Shown piece by piece: positions 27,924-36,356 of a stretch of 64,000 nucleotides of DNA (its first letter is position 1; each line of letters begins with the position of its first letter). Source of the stretch: Chryseobacterium lactis. Its GTDB lineage: Bacteria > Bacteroidota > Bacteroidia > Flavobacteriales > Weeksellaceae. The DNA lies in NCBI RefSeq assembly GCF_003815875.1, contig NZ_CP033924.1, positions 3,658,001 through 3,722,000 of the forward strand. The letters run 5' to 3'. A model generated the notes under the pieces. It did no database searches, was not told where the DNA came from, and was given only the letters and a program-made list of their open reading frames with translations. Position numbers and translations under genes: made by a program.

Positions 27924-29363
27924 ATGAGAAAACTAATTGTAAGTTGTTTTGTAATAGGTATTGCAGTGAATGTTAATGCCCAGAATTATTGGAAAAAGAA
28001 TGCAGGAAAAACAGCTAAGGTAATTCTTACCAACTCTAAAGCAAATGAGAAAATGGTGGATATGGGTGCCGTAAAGTTTGAACAGTTTGGACAACCTAAA
28101 GAAACGGAAGCCTGCATTTTTGTGGCGCCCAACTTTAAATACCAGAAATTAATCGGAATAGGAGGGGCCATCACCGATGCTTCAGCAGAAACATTCTATA
28201 AAATGCCCAAGAATAAGCAGAAAGAAATTCTTGAGGCCTATTTTGGTAAAAACGGATTAGGATACACCGTAGTTCGTACGAATATGAACTCTTGTGATTT
28301 TTCCAGCGATTCTTATACTTATGTTGAGGATAATGATACTTCTCTGAAGACATTCAATGTTGCTCATGATGAAAAGTATAAGATCCCGATGATTAAAGAA
28401 GCTCAGAAAGCGATAGGAAATAATTTCACTTTCTATTTTTCTCCATGGAGCCCACCGGCCTGGATGAAGTCGAATAAGAGCTTATACAAAGGAGGAAGAC
28501 TTGAAAATGAATACTACCAAACGTGGGCAGACTATTATATTAAATTTATCAAAGAATACGAAAAAAGGGGAATTAATATCTGGGGATTAACCGTTCAGAA
28601 TGAACCTATGGCCACACAGAGTTGGGAGTCATGCATCTACACCGCCGAAGAAGAAGGCGATTTCCTGAAAAATAACCTGGGACCAACGCTTTGGAAAAAC
28701 GGTTATAAAGATAAAAAAGTAATGATCTGGGATCACAACAGAGATTTAATCTATCAAAGAGCTACCACGACTTTAGGCGATCCGGAGACTTCAAAATATG
28801 CTCACGGAATCGGCTACCACTGGTATGAAACCTGGAATAACAAAACCCAGCTTTTTGATAATCTTGCAGAAACACATCGAGCTTTCCCGGATAAGTTCCT
28901 TGCTTTTACCGAAGGCTGTAAGGAGCAGTTTAAAATGGATAAAATCTATGACGTAAGCCTGGGAGAACTTTATGGTAAAAATATGCTGAACGATTTTAAT
29001 AAGGGAAATGCATTATGGACAGACTGGAATATTCTTCTGGATGAAACCGGAGGCCCAAATCATAAAGGGAATTTCTGTTTCGCTCCCATTATCGCAGATA
29101 CGAAAACAGGCGAAGTATTTTACACCTACGAATACTATTATATCGGTCATGTTTCAAAATATATCAAACCCAATGCCCAGAGAATAGGTAGCTCCTCCAA
29201 CAGAGCCGCCCTTACCTCCAGTGCTTTCATGAATGACAACGGACAATTGGTAACAGTAATCATGAATGACTCGGATAGTGATATTGAAGCCAACCTTTGG
29301 ATCGAAGGGATGGCTGCCAAATTAACAGCTCCCGCACACTCTATACAGACTGTAGTTTTATAA
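27924..29363 (+). CDS. GH30 family glycoside hydrolase, second copy
   Basis: A 479-residue exported enzyme with a signal peptide (VNVNAQ, residue 20). GH30 landmarks: GIGGAITDASAE (78), YFSPWSPPAWMK (171), acid/base Glu227 in TVQNEP and nucleophile Glu330 in AFTEGC. It is clearly diverged from the first GH30 in this operon (a plain signal peptide in place of a lipobox, a different nucleophile context), so the two probably differ in linkage or chain length. Last gene of the operon; a strong hairpin follows at 29390. Confidence 0.92.
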   Translation: MRKLIVSCFVIGIAVNVNAQNYWKKNAGKTAKVILTNSKANEKMVDMGAVKFEQFGQPKETEACIFVAPNFKYQKLIGIGGAITDASAETFYKMPKNKQKEILEAYFGKNGLGYTVVRTNMNSCDFSSDSYTYVEDNDTSLKTFNVAHDEKYKIPMIKEAQKAIGNNFTFYFSPWSPPAWMKSNKSLYKGGRLENEYYQTWADYYIKFIKEYEKRGINIWGLTVQNEPMATQSWESCIYTAEEEGDFLKNNLGPTLWKNGYKDKKVMIWDHNRDLIYQRATTTLGDPETSKYAHGIGYHWYETWNNKTQLFDNLAETHRAFPDKFLAFTEGCKEQFKMDKIYDVSLGELYGKNMLNDFNKGNALWTDWNILLDETGGPNHKGNFCFAPIIADTKTGEVFYTYEYYYIGHVSKYIKPNAQRIGSSSNRAALTSSAFMNDNGQLVTVIMNDSDSDIEANLWIEGMAAKLTAPAHSIQTVVL

Positions 29364-29389
29364 TATCATATTAATATTATTTTGTAAGA

Positions 29390-29420
29390 GAATCGGCGGC
29401 CTCGAAGAGGCCGCCGATTC
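29390..29420 (+). terminator. GC-rich hairpin closing the glucan operon
   Basis: Two perfect 14-base arms (GAATCGGCGGCCTC and its complement) around the loop GAA. It lies 26 bases past the last stop. There is no T-run after it, so it may act as an RNA 3'-end stabiliser or a repeat element rather than a simple intrinsic terminator. Confidence 0.6.
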
Positions 29421-29495
29421 GTTTGAGGACATTTTGTTTGTTGATCATTTCATCTTATATAACCTGCAAAAGATGAAAGATCGAAGCAGAAAAAG

Positions 29496-29529
29496 AAAGC
29501 CTGTGAAATACTAGTATCCCACAGGCTTT
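29496..29529 (-). terminator. Rho-independent terminator of fabI
   Basis: AAAGCCTGTG pairs with CACAGGCTTT around a 14-base loop, followed on the minus strand by a T-rich stretch. It lies about 50 bases beyond the fabI stop. Confidence 0.7.
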
Positions 29530-29581
29530 TATTTATTTAAAAAACGAATCAGATCGTCAAATTTATTAATTTGATGAGAGA

Positions 29582-30394
29582 CTATTTTTCAAGATCATAT
29601 TTGCTGATTACTTTCTGAGTAACTCCTGAGCTGCTGAAACCTCCATCATGGAAAAGATTCTGCATAGTCACTTTTTTAGTAAGATCAGAGAAAAGGGTAA
29701 CACAATAATCTGCACATTCAAGGGCCGTTGCATTTCCAAGAGGAGACATATCTTCTGCATAACCAAGGAATCCTCCGAAACCTTTCACACCGCTTCCGGC
29801 AGTCGTCATTGTAGGAGACTGAGAAACCGTATTTACACGTACTTTTCTTTCTCCCCAATAATTTCCGAAAGTTCTTGCGATACTTTCCAGATATGCTTTA
29901 TTATCAGACATGTCATTATAGTCCGGGAATGTTCTTTGCGCTGCGATATAAGTAAGTGCCAAAATACTTCCCCATTCGTTCATACAGTCTTTTTCCCACG
30001 CTACACGCATTACCTTATGGAAAGAAACCGCTGAAATATCCCAGCCTTTTTCCAACCAATCATAATTCATTTCAGTATAGTGCTTTCCTTTTCTTACGTT
30101 GATAGACATACCGATAGAGTGAAGAATAAAATCTATTTTTCCAAATTTTGCGGTCGCTGCATCAAAAAGTTTTTCAAGATCTTCTATAGAAGTAGCGTCA
30201 GCAGCAATCACTTCAGAACCTGTTTTTTCTGCTAAACCATTCAATTCTCCCATTCTTAAAGCAATAGGCGCATTAGATAAGATGAATTCTGCACCTTCTT
30301 CATGGCATCTTTCAGCAACTTTCCATGCGATGGATTGTTCATTAAGGGCTCCAAAAATAATTCCCTTTTTGCCTTTAAGTAAACCGTATGACAT
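29582..30394 (-). CDS. fabI: Enoyl-[acyl-carrier-protein] reductase (NADH)
   Basis: A 270-residue SDR-fold enzyme that reduces trans-2-enoyl-ACP in the last step of each fatty-acid elongation cycle. The N-terminal GKKGIIFGALNEQSIAWKVA is the divergent FabI nucleotide-binding loop; the catalytic pair is seen as TYIAAQ (first Tyr) and YNDMSDNK (Tyr-x6-Lys); QSPTMTTAGSGV is the substrate-binding loop and the C-terminus GGFSSSGV is typical. Full family length, own promoter (TACATTTG, 30419-30426), own terminator. This class is the target of triclosan-type inhibitors. Confidence 0.93.
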   Translation of the reverse strand: MSYGLLKGKKGIIFGALNEQSIAWKVAERCHEEGAEFILSNAPIALRMGELNGLAEKTGSEVIAADATSIEDLEKLFDAATAKFGKIDFILHSIGMSINVRKGKHYTEMNYDWLEKGWDISAVSFHKVMRVAWEKDCMNEWGSILALTYIAAQRTFPDYNDMSDNKAYLESIARTFGNYWGERKVRVNTVSQSPTMTTAGSGVKGFGGFLGYAEDMSPLGNATALECADYCVTLFSDLTKKVTMQNLFHDGGFSSSGVTQKVISKYDLEK

Positions 30395-30418
30395 AATTTT
30401 TTAATGTTTATTATGATA

Positions 30419-30426
30419 CAAATGTA
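30419..30426 (-). promoter_or_regulatory. Putative -7 element of fabI
   Basis: The minus strand reads TACATTTG, a match to TAnnTTTG, 24 bases before the fabI start codon. No clear TTG is seen at -33. Confidence 0.45.
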
Positions 30427-30451
30427 GCAATAATTGTGGTTATGACATAAT

Positions 30452-30486
30452 AAAAATGGAGCCTTATCAATTTAAGACTCCATTTT
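30452..30486 (-). terminator. Terminator of the small amphipathic protein gene
   Basis: AAAAATGGAG pairs with CTCCATTTT across a loop; it lies 28 bases beyond the stop of the minus-strand gene at 30514 and has T-runs on both sides. Confidence 0.6.
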
Positions 30487-30513
30487 CTTGAAAATATTTA
30501 TATGACTGAATTT

Positions 30514-30813
30514 TTAATTGGTTTTCTTGTTCCATTCTGCTTTTACGTCCTCTGCAGCGTCCTTAGTTTTTTCCCAGGCGTCATCGGCTTTATCTTTGAT
30601 GTCTTCCCAGGTGTCGGATACATTAGCTTTTACCCTGTCGAACCAGTCTTCCTGATTAGCTTCCTGATCATTATTCTTCTTTTCATTAATATAATCTTTG
30701 GCTCTGTCTGCCAATTCATTGATTTTCCATTTTGCATTTTCTGCCGCATTCTGTAAAGAGTTTTCTACATTATTCACTGCATTTTCCGCTTTGTTATAAT
30801 CTGAATTGTTCAT
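30514..30813 (-). CDS. Small amphipathic helical protein, LEA/CsbD-like
   Basis: A 99-residue, highly charged protein without signal peptide or membrane segment. It is almost all predicted helix, with repeated KA/D/W patterns (WEDIKDKADDAWEKTKDAAEDVKAEW) that resemble stress-related LEA- or CsbD-like proteins, and an Asn-rich N-terminus. No known family can be named with certainty. It has its own terminator, and codon use matches its neighbours. A hydrophobic open frame on the opposite strand is an artefact of this composition. Confidence 0.7.
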   Translation of the reverse strand: MNNSDYNKAENAVNNVENSLQNAAENAKWKINELADRAKDYINEKKNNDQEANQEDWFDRVKANVSDTWEDIKDKADDAWEKTKDAAEDVKAEWNKKTN

Positions 30814-30951
30814 AATACTCTAAATTTAATTTGGTACAGATAAATAAACAATAACCATTCCTAAAATCAGGTTGTTCTGTTAAATTTTTCACAATCTTTT
30901 GTTATAGATTTCTAAATCAGTAGTAAATTTATCTTTTAAAATGTGGTAATT

Positions 30952-31509
30952 ATGGAAAAAATACGCTGTGGCTGGTGCGAAAAAGACGATCTGTACAGGA
31001 AATATCATGATGAAGAGTGGGGAAGACCTGTATACGATGATGAAACTATATTTGAATTTCTGATCCTTGAAAGTTTTCAGGCGGGATTGAGCTGGTATAC
31101 TATTTTATCAAAAAGAGATCACTTCAGAAAAGCCTTTGATCATTTTAACTATAAAAAAATGGCTGCTTATGGTGATCAAAAGATCGAAGAACTCATGAAT
31201 AATTCCGGAATTATCAGAAACAGACTTAAAATATTGGCTGCTGTTACCAATGCACAGAAATTTATGGAAGTGCAAAAGGAATTTGGAAGCTTTTCAAAAT
31301 ATATCTGGGGTTTTACAGACGGAAAGCCTGTAGACAATAATCCTCAAACTTTAGCAGACATTCCTGCTACAACCGAAATTTCAGATATCATTTCAAAAGA
31401 TTTGAAAAAAAGAGGGTTTAAATTTGTGGGTTCGACAGTGGTTTATGCTCATATGCAGGCTACCGGAATGGTAAATGACCATCTTAAAAGCTGTTTCACT
31501 AGAAAATAA
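30952..31509 (+). CDS. tag: DNA-3-methyladenine glycosylase I
   Basis: A 185-residue base-excision repair enzyme that removes 3-methyladenine from DNA. The Zn-binding residues are visible as CGWC with YHDEEWG at the N-terminus and NDHLKSCF at the C-terminus; FEFLILESFQAGLSW contains the conserved Glu and Trp of the base pocket; the helix-hairpin-helix region is around NRLKILAAVTNA. Full length. I chose ATG 30952 rather than the in-frame GTG nine bases earlier, since family members begin at this Met. Confidence 0.93.
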   Translation: MEKIRCGWCEKDDLYRKYHDEEWGRPVYDDETIFEFLILESFQAGLSWYTILSKRDHFRKAFDHFNYKKMAAYGDQKIEELMNNSGIIRNRLKILAAVTNAQKFMEVQKEFGSFSKYIWGFTDGKPVDNNPQTLADIPATTEISDIISKDLKKRGFKFVGSTVVYAHMQATGMVNDHLKSCFTRK

Positions 31510-31715
31510 TTCGTTTTAAATTATTCAATTTTTGGTGATGTTTTATAGTGATACTGCAATTTGTTGTTAATCATTCGGAGACGTGTATTTGAAAATGCTC
31601 ATAAATACTATGATTAATAACTGGTTGATATTTAAACACTTTTCATTGTTTGGTGAGTAAAAATTGCATTACTCACAAATAAGTGTTTTTAATTATGAAT
31701 TTACTAATTTATTTA

Positions 31716-31743
31716 TTGATTTATTAAAAAGTTTGTATATTTG
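31716..31743 (+). promoter_or_regulatory. Bacteroidota-type promoter of the YadA-head-like gene
   Basis: TTG (31716-31718), 17 bases, then TATATTTG (31736-31743): both elements of the -33/-7 consensus at proper spacing, 22 bases before the ATG. Confidence 0.6.
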
Positions 31744-31764
31744 CATCCGCAAAAAACATAAGTG

Positions 31765-33048
31765 ATGCAAAGAAATTATAAACTTCAGCTTGGCCTGCTC
31801 TTTTTACTGCTCAATATCTTTACCTATGCTCAGGTGGGGATTGGTTTACCTGATCCGGATCGTTCTGCGATGCTTCAGGTGAGTTCAGCAAATAAAGGCG
31901 TATTGCTGCCAAGTGTTGCTTTGGCATCAGTAACCGATAATACAACAGTTTCCAATCCGGCGGATGGATTGATCGTTTGGAATAATGGAAGTGGAAGTTT
32001 AAAAGAAACAGGATTTTATTATTGGTTTACCTCCAAATGGAACAGGCTTTCAACCAATACTTCAGAAACCAGCAAAGGTGACGGTGATGCAGTTACAGGC
32101 TGGAATACCACCGGAACAAATTCCGGAAATTATAGTGGAGCAGATACGAATTTATCATTAGGAACAAAAACGCGTGACGATCTTATTTTTAAAGTAAATT
32201 CTACTACTGCGGGAAGATTGGGAGTAGATAATTCGGTAAGTCTTGGATTGGGAGCCAATGCAGGTCAAAACGGAATCGCCATAGGAAGTTCAAGTTCAGC
32301 GTTTCAGGGAGTCTCTATTGGTAGTGCAGCATCTGTTTCTGCGAATGACGCTTTGGCTATCGGAAATAAATCATCTGCAGGTGCATTCAAATCTACGGCA
32401 ATCGGATATGGTGCACAAACAAGTAAAAATGAATCCACCGCTATAGGTAATCAATCTTCTGCGGGAGGATTTCAATCTATAGCATTGGGATACAATGCAA
32501 AAACAAATTCAAACAGTGAAACAGCTGTAGGATACAATGCGGTTACGAATAGTGAAAATTCAACTGCATTAGGTTCCGGAGCAAATGCTTTAGGACAATA
32601 TTCAACAGCAATAGGATATGGAGCAACTACCTCACAGGCCAATACCATTGTGCTGGGGAATAATAATGTAAATGTAGGTATTGGTACCGGGGCTCCAAAT
32701 ATTTCAGCAAAACTGGATGTAAACGGACAGTTTAAATTGGGTGAAAAGGGAAGTGTACAAAAGAATCAAATCAGTTTTGAAGTCTGGCCGGGAGTATCTA
32801 TCAATAATATGCCTCCCGGTAAATCTGTAACGTTGGACATCACTGTTCCTGCAGGATTTCAGCCAGCTTCAACAAGAGCTGTGGTAGTTGTTTCGCCGGC
32901 CGGAGATTTTGCCGGTAACTCTACATTCTCTATTTCCAATCCAAGAATGACCTCAACTTCCACTATTACCATTAATCTTACCAATATTTCAGGAAGTGCA
33001 GGAAGCTTGAATTCAGGTCATTTTTATGTCATGATTAATGAGTTTTAA
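31765..33048 (+). CDS. Secreted protein with YadA-like head repeats
   Basis: A 427-residue protein with a signal peptide (ending TYAQ, residue 23) and a leading VGIGLPDP segment common in flavobacterial exported proteins. Residues about 165-310 hold head repeats of about 14 residues with the A-(I/L)-G core (AIGNKSSAG, AIGYGAQTS, ALGYNAKTN), the left-handed beta-roll of trimeric autotransporter adhesins. The C-terminal 110 residues form a separate beta-rich domain. There is no YadA membrane anchor and no T9SS domain, so the export or attachment route is unknown. The ATG at 31765 is preferred to a GTG three bases before it. Confidence 0.75.
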   Translation: MQRNYKLQLGLLFLLLNIFTYAQVGIGLPDPDRSAMLQVSSANKGVLLPSVALASVTDNTTVSNPADGLIVWNNGSGSLKETGFYYWFTSKWNRLSTNTSETSKGDGDAVTGWNTTGTNSGNYSGADTNLSLGTKTRDDLIFKVNSTTAGRLGVDNSVSLGLGANAGQNGIAIGSSSSAFQGVSIGSAASVSANDALAIGNKSSAGAFKSTAIGYGAQTSKNESTAIGNQSSAGGFQSIALGYNAKTNSNSETAVGYNAVTNSENSTALGSGANALGQYSTAIGYGATTSQANTIVLGNNNVNVGIGTGAPNISAKLDVNGQFKLGEKGSVQKNQISFEVWPGVSINNMPPGKSVTLDITVPAGFQPASTRAVVVVSPAGDFAGNSTFSISNPRMTSTSTITINLTNISGSAGSLNSGHFYVMINEF

Positions 33049-33086
33049 TTAGAATAATAAGTTTTATTATAGTTGATATGGTGTTA

Positions 33087-33115
33087 AGGGCTTCCGTTTT
33101 TGGAAGCTCTTTTTA
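33087..33115 (+). terminator. Terminator of the YadA-head-like gene
   Basis: GGGCTTCC and GGAAGCTC pair around a short T-rich loop, followed by TTTTTATTTT. It lies 40 bases past the stop. Confidence 0.75.
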
Positions 33116-33155
33116 TTTTGTTAAAAACATCAATGATATGGGTGTCATTTTATTT

Positions 33156-33902
33156 TTAACGTAATAATACACTAAAAATACCCCAAAGAAATCCGATAAT
33201 CATCGTGCAAAACAGATATGATACAGGAATCATAATACTCCTGAAAAGTAAAGACCCTTTGGAATATCCTGATTGGGAAAAAAATTGAGCGTAAAACCAG
33301 GTTCCATAGAGTATACTGACCATAAAGACACATAGTAAATATAGAGACGCTACTACTGCTGCATGATCGGAAAACAAGGTGATCACAGTAAATATTAACC
33401 CGACTAAGATTTCTGCGGCTGTTTTGTATGAGTTTAAAACAAGATGTTCAGAATAATTAAATCCGGCTTTCCGAAACCAGAGATAGCTGAAAATAGAATT
33501 AACCGGTATGGAGATCAGCAAAACTATTTTGGGATAGGAGGTCATTAGTTTCTCAAATGAATTTATTGAATCTCTACCGTTTTGAGGTACCAGAGCTTTG
33601 AAATCAATAGGGAAATAATGAGAAACAATGGCAGAAATAGAAGCCGTGAGGATCAACAAGGTGATAAAGCTAAAGTACTTAGCTCTTTTACCCAAAATAT
33701 ATTCACGGACGCTGTTTCCCGGTCTTGTAAACAATTCTTTTACGGTAAAGAGAGCGCCTTTGTCTACATGCCAGACTCCATGAATAAAATCATGTTCGAT
33801 AAAATGTCTTAAAGAATATCTGTGTGTACTGGCTTTTTGCCCACACTTACCACAATATTCGGCGGTAAGTGTGTGGCTGCAGTTTAAACATGTGCTTTGC
33901 AT
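33156..33902 (-). CDS. DUF3667 membrane protein
   Basis: A 248-residue protein. The N-terminus has a zinc-ribbon-like CxNC...CGKCGQ (residues 5-21), followed by HRYSLRHFIEHDFIHGVWHVDKG and FTRPGNSVREYILGKRAKYFSFI, the DUF3667 hallmark, then four hydrophobic helices. It sits in the inner membrane; its function is unknown. It follows the small membrane-protein gene by 14 bases and the two are probably co-transcribed. Confidence 0.85.
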   Translation of the reverse strand: MQSTCLNCSHTLTAEYCGKCGQKASTHRYSLRHFIEHDFIHGVWHVDKGALFTVKELFTRPGNSVREYILGKRAKYFSFITLLILTASISAIVSHYFPIDFKALVPQNGRDSINSFEKLMTSYPKIVLLISIPVNSIFSYLWFRKAGFNYSEHLVLNSYKTAAEILVGLIFTVITLFSDHAAVVASLYLLCVFMVSILYGTWFYAQFFSQSGYSKGSLLFRSIMIPVSYLFCTMIIGFLWGIFSVLLR

Positions 33903-33916
33903 TCCGAAAATGATTT

Positions 33917-34165
33917 TTAATTGGATTTGCGGGACATGATTTCTTTACTGACATCCTTTTTGCTTTTCCACGCAAAAGTATACATCGGAATAAAAAATAG
34001 GGGTAACAAGCTGGCAAAAGTAAAGCCGTGTTTCACAATAGCATATATGGAAACCCCAACCATAAATCCGATAAGAATGCAAAATGTAATATGGATGCCT
34101 GAACGCTTTTTTTCTTCTTTGTGCAATTCATCAATAGATAAATCAGATAGCTTAGTGTTTTTCAT
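33917..34165 (-). CDS. Small two-helix membrane protein
   Basis: An 82-residue protein with a charged N-terminus (DLSIDELHKEEKKRSG), two hydrophobic helices (about 25-45 and 52-66) and a basic C-terminus. I do not recognise a family with confidence. It lies upstream of the DUF3667 gene on the same strand with a 14-base gap. Confidence 0.65.
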   Translation of the reverse strand: MKNTKLSDLSIDELHKEEKKRSGIHITFCILIGFMVGVSIYAIVKHGFTFASLLPLFFIPMYTFAWKSKKDVSKEIMSRKSN

Positions 34166-34333
34166 GGGTAGTTAATTTTAAAAGGTTATTGTTTGGCGAA
34201 TTTAAAAAAAATGTTAAATCAGCAACTCGAATTGATGAAAAAAATGGATGATAGATAGAAAATATACACTAAAGTGTAGTGGTTTTTTAGAGTATTAGCA
34301 ATTTTGAAGATCATCATTTAATTAATATTTTAA

Positions 34334-34664
34334 ATAGAATTAAGGCTAAGCGGGTTAATGGGTGATAACAGACTTTTGAAAAATTATAAGGTATCCAATC
34401 CTGATCATGCTATTAATCACCTACATTATACCGATATCTGTCGTATGATTTCTTTAATGATACAAAAAGGAACAATAATGGACGTTTATAATGTAGCAGT
34501 TTCAATTCATCCCTCAAAAAAAACAGGTTATTGATGCGCAAAATAATGAAGCAAATATTGACGAAGGAGAAGTAATGGGAAAGACGATCTCGTCTTCAAA
34601 AATAGAATCGGGATTGGACTTTACCTTTCAATATCCTGATCCAAGGGAGTTTCATTTGGGATGA
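34334..34664 (+). pseudogene. Remnant of an NAD-dependent epimerase/SDR gene, frameshifted
   Basis: Six-frame reading gives a C-terminal fragment: RLSGLMGDNRLLKNYKVSN, AINHLHYTDICRMI, YNVAVSIHPSKK, then, after a one-base shift at an A8 run (34516-34523), QVIDAQNNEANIDEGEVMGK and SGLDFTFQYPDPREFHLG. This matches the C-terminal half of YeeZ-like NAD(P)-dependent epimerases. The N-terminal Rossmann half is missing, and no start codon or promoter precedes it. It is decaying; the rest of the 34166-34762 gap has no gene I can see. Confidence 0.75.
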
Positions 34665-34705
34665 AATAATCAATAGCAACAAGCTTAGATTAACCTATAA
34701 AAAAT

Positions 34706-34734
34706 AAAAGCTATCCTAAGTGAGAATAGCTTTT
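34706..34734 (-). terminator. Terminator of the nucleoside phosphorylase gene
   Basis: AAAAGCTAT pairs with ATAGCTTTT; it lies about 30 bases past the minus-strand stop at 34763. Confidence 0.6.
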
Positions 34735-34762
34735 ACTGTTTTATAAAGTTATATTAAACTTA

Positions 34763-35617
34763 TTACTTAATAATTCTGTCAAGAACCCATGTAATCAGGT
34801 TTTTCTCAGAAGCATAATGGTCTGAAGAGAATTCTCCACGTCTTCTGTTGGCAATTACATTATTTACGGTAATCGCCTTATGACCTAATAATTTTGAAAA
34901 GGCATAAATCGCAGAAGTTTCCATTTCAAAATTGGTGATTCCAAGATCGTTCAATGTTTCCAGGAATTTGTCATCTACTGCCTTAAGACGAAGCTGTCTT
35001 CCCTGTGGAGCATAGAACCCCGGGAATGTAGCGGTATTTCCGTGGTATTTGGCATCCTTATAATATTCACCCATTTGTTCATCCCATTCTGAGAAGTACA
35101 ACATAGGCTTTATTTTCTCGTAAGGGAATCTTTCTACAAAGCTTTTTGAAAACTCATTCTCGAATTTATAATCCTGGTAAAAATGCATCAGACCGTCTAA
35201 TCCAACTACATTCTGCGTTACCAGCATGTTGTCAACCTGTACATCAGGGTTTACGCTTCCGCAAGTTCCCATACGGAACAATTCAAGTGCTTTGTGTTCA
35301 GTTTTAAACTCTTTGTTTTTAAGATCGATGTTTACCAAAGCATCCAGCTCGTTCATTACAATATCGATGTTCTCAGTACCGATACCGGTTGACATTACTG
35401 TAATTCTTTCCCCACGAAGAGTTCCTGTGTGTGTGTAGAATTCTCTTTTATTTTTTTTGATTTCAACTGTATCAAAGTATTTTGAAACTTTTGCCACTCT
35501 GTCCGGATCACCTACAAGGATAATTTTATCGGCGATATCTTCAGGCAAAAGGTTAAGATGGTATACACTTCCGTCTTCATTCAGAATAAGTTCTGAGGCT
35601 GCAAGTTTATTGAGCAT
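34763..35617 (-). CDS. Nucleoside phosphorylase (uridine phosphorylase-like)
   Basis: A 284-residue cytoplasmic enzyme of the PNP_UDP_1 family, which cleaves nucleosides with phosphate into base and ribose-1-phosphate. Motifs in order: ILVGDPDRVAKVS (33), STGIGTENIDI (76), the phosphate-binding RMGTCGS (114), and NFEMETSAIY (about 235), where the Glu-Met-Glu contacts the ribose. The FEMET form and an insert of about 20 residues suggest uridine phosphorylase rather than purine phosphorylase; the exact base is unsure. It follows the gene at 35639 by 21 bases on the same strand. Confidence 0.85.
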   Translation of the reverse strand: MLNKLAASELILNEDGSVYHLNLLPEDIADKIILVGDPDRVAKVSKYFDTVEIKKNKREFYTHTGTLRGERITVMSTGIGTENIDIVMNELDALVNIDLKNKEFKTEHKALELFRMGTCGSVNPDVQVDNMLVTQNVVGLDGLMHFYQDYKFENEFSKSFVERFPYEKIKPMLYFSEWDEQMGEYYKDAKYHGNTATFPGFYAPQGRQLRLKAVDDKFLETLNDLGITNFEMETSAIYAFSKLLGHKAITVNNVIANRRRGEFSSDHYASEKNLITWVLDRIIK

Positions 35618-35638
35618 AATATGTATATTTTTTGTTTT

Positions 35639-36124
35639 TTAATTAATGAAAATTGCTTCTTTATAAGGAGAGGCCATTACCTGGATGATAGAGTCGTATT
35701 CTTCTACAATTCTTCTTTGGCCACCCATTACTTCATATACGGTAACTGTTGTTTTTTCGAAATTCTTAGGATCTTTCCTCTGTGAAGTGATCTCGTAGAA
35801 ATGATTATCTTTTTTAAGAATTGAAACCAATTCTTCTTTGGTAGAATTGTTAGACGACATCATTCCCGGAAATTCAAGAACAATATCTTTCAGGTCTGTA
35901 TAATTTTTATATGGCTTTGTTTCTCCATTGGAGTAAACATATACATTGGGAACGTTCTTGTCTTTTTCCAAACGGATCAAATAATAATCATTGCCTTTTT
36001 TCTCTGCATAAACGGCCATTTCCTGCTGCTTTACAGGCTGTTTTTCCTGTTGCTTTTTCTTTTGCGTAAATGCAGTTATAGAAAGGAAACTTGCCGCAAA
36101 AGCAAACAATAGTTTTGTTTTCAT
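35639..36124 (-). CDS. Exported protein of unknown function
   Basis: A 161-residue protein with a signal peptide (MKTKLLFAFAASFLSITAFTQ) then a lysine/glutamine-rich linker (KKKQQEKQPVKQQE) and a compact beta-rich domain that starts VYAEKKGNDYYLIRLEKD. No family recognised. It is upstream of the nucleoside phosphorylase gene on the same strand with a 21-base gap; a functional link is not apparent. Confidence 0.7.
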   Translation of the reverse strand: MKTKLLFAFAASFLSITAFTQKKKQQEKQPVKQQEMAVYAEKKGNDYYLIRLEKDKNVPNVYVYSNGETKPYKNYTDLKDIVLEFPGMMSSNNSTKEELVSILKKDNHFYEITSQRKDPKNFEKTTVTVYEVMGGQRRIVEEYDSIIQVMASPYKEAIFIN

Positions 36125-36356
36125 AATACTATTTTAGTTTTTTTGATGTTTTGAATTTAATTTAAAAAAATCCTCTCCCAATAACCTCGCTACATTATTT
36201 TACCGGTCATAAGAATAAACCGGTTCTTTAAGAATAATGAATTTGATTTCGGGGCTTAAAATTAGTGAAAAATATGATATCATAAATATAAACATTATTT
36301 AATCTCCCCTTAAAGTTGAGATAATATCTGATTAATACTTTTGCCGCTAAAAATTC

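Noticed and set aside
27885-27990. Short frame beginning ATGAAAAAGAGG after the GH16 stop
   Set aside because: It runs into the GH30 gene out of frame and ends early; no family, and the GH30 signal peptide starts at 27924.
30502-30756. Open frame of 84 residues on the plus strand, strongly hydrophobic, opposite to the small helical protein gene
   Set aside because: It is the antisense of a Lys/Glu/Ala-rich gene, which makes a hydrophobic mirror; no start context or family, and the minus-strand gene has its own terminator.
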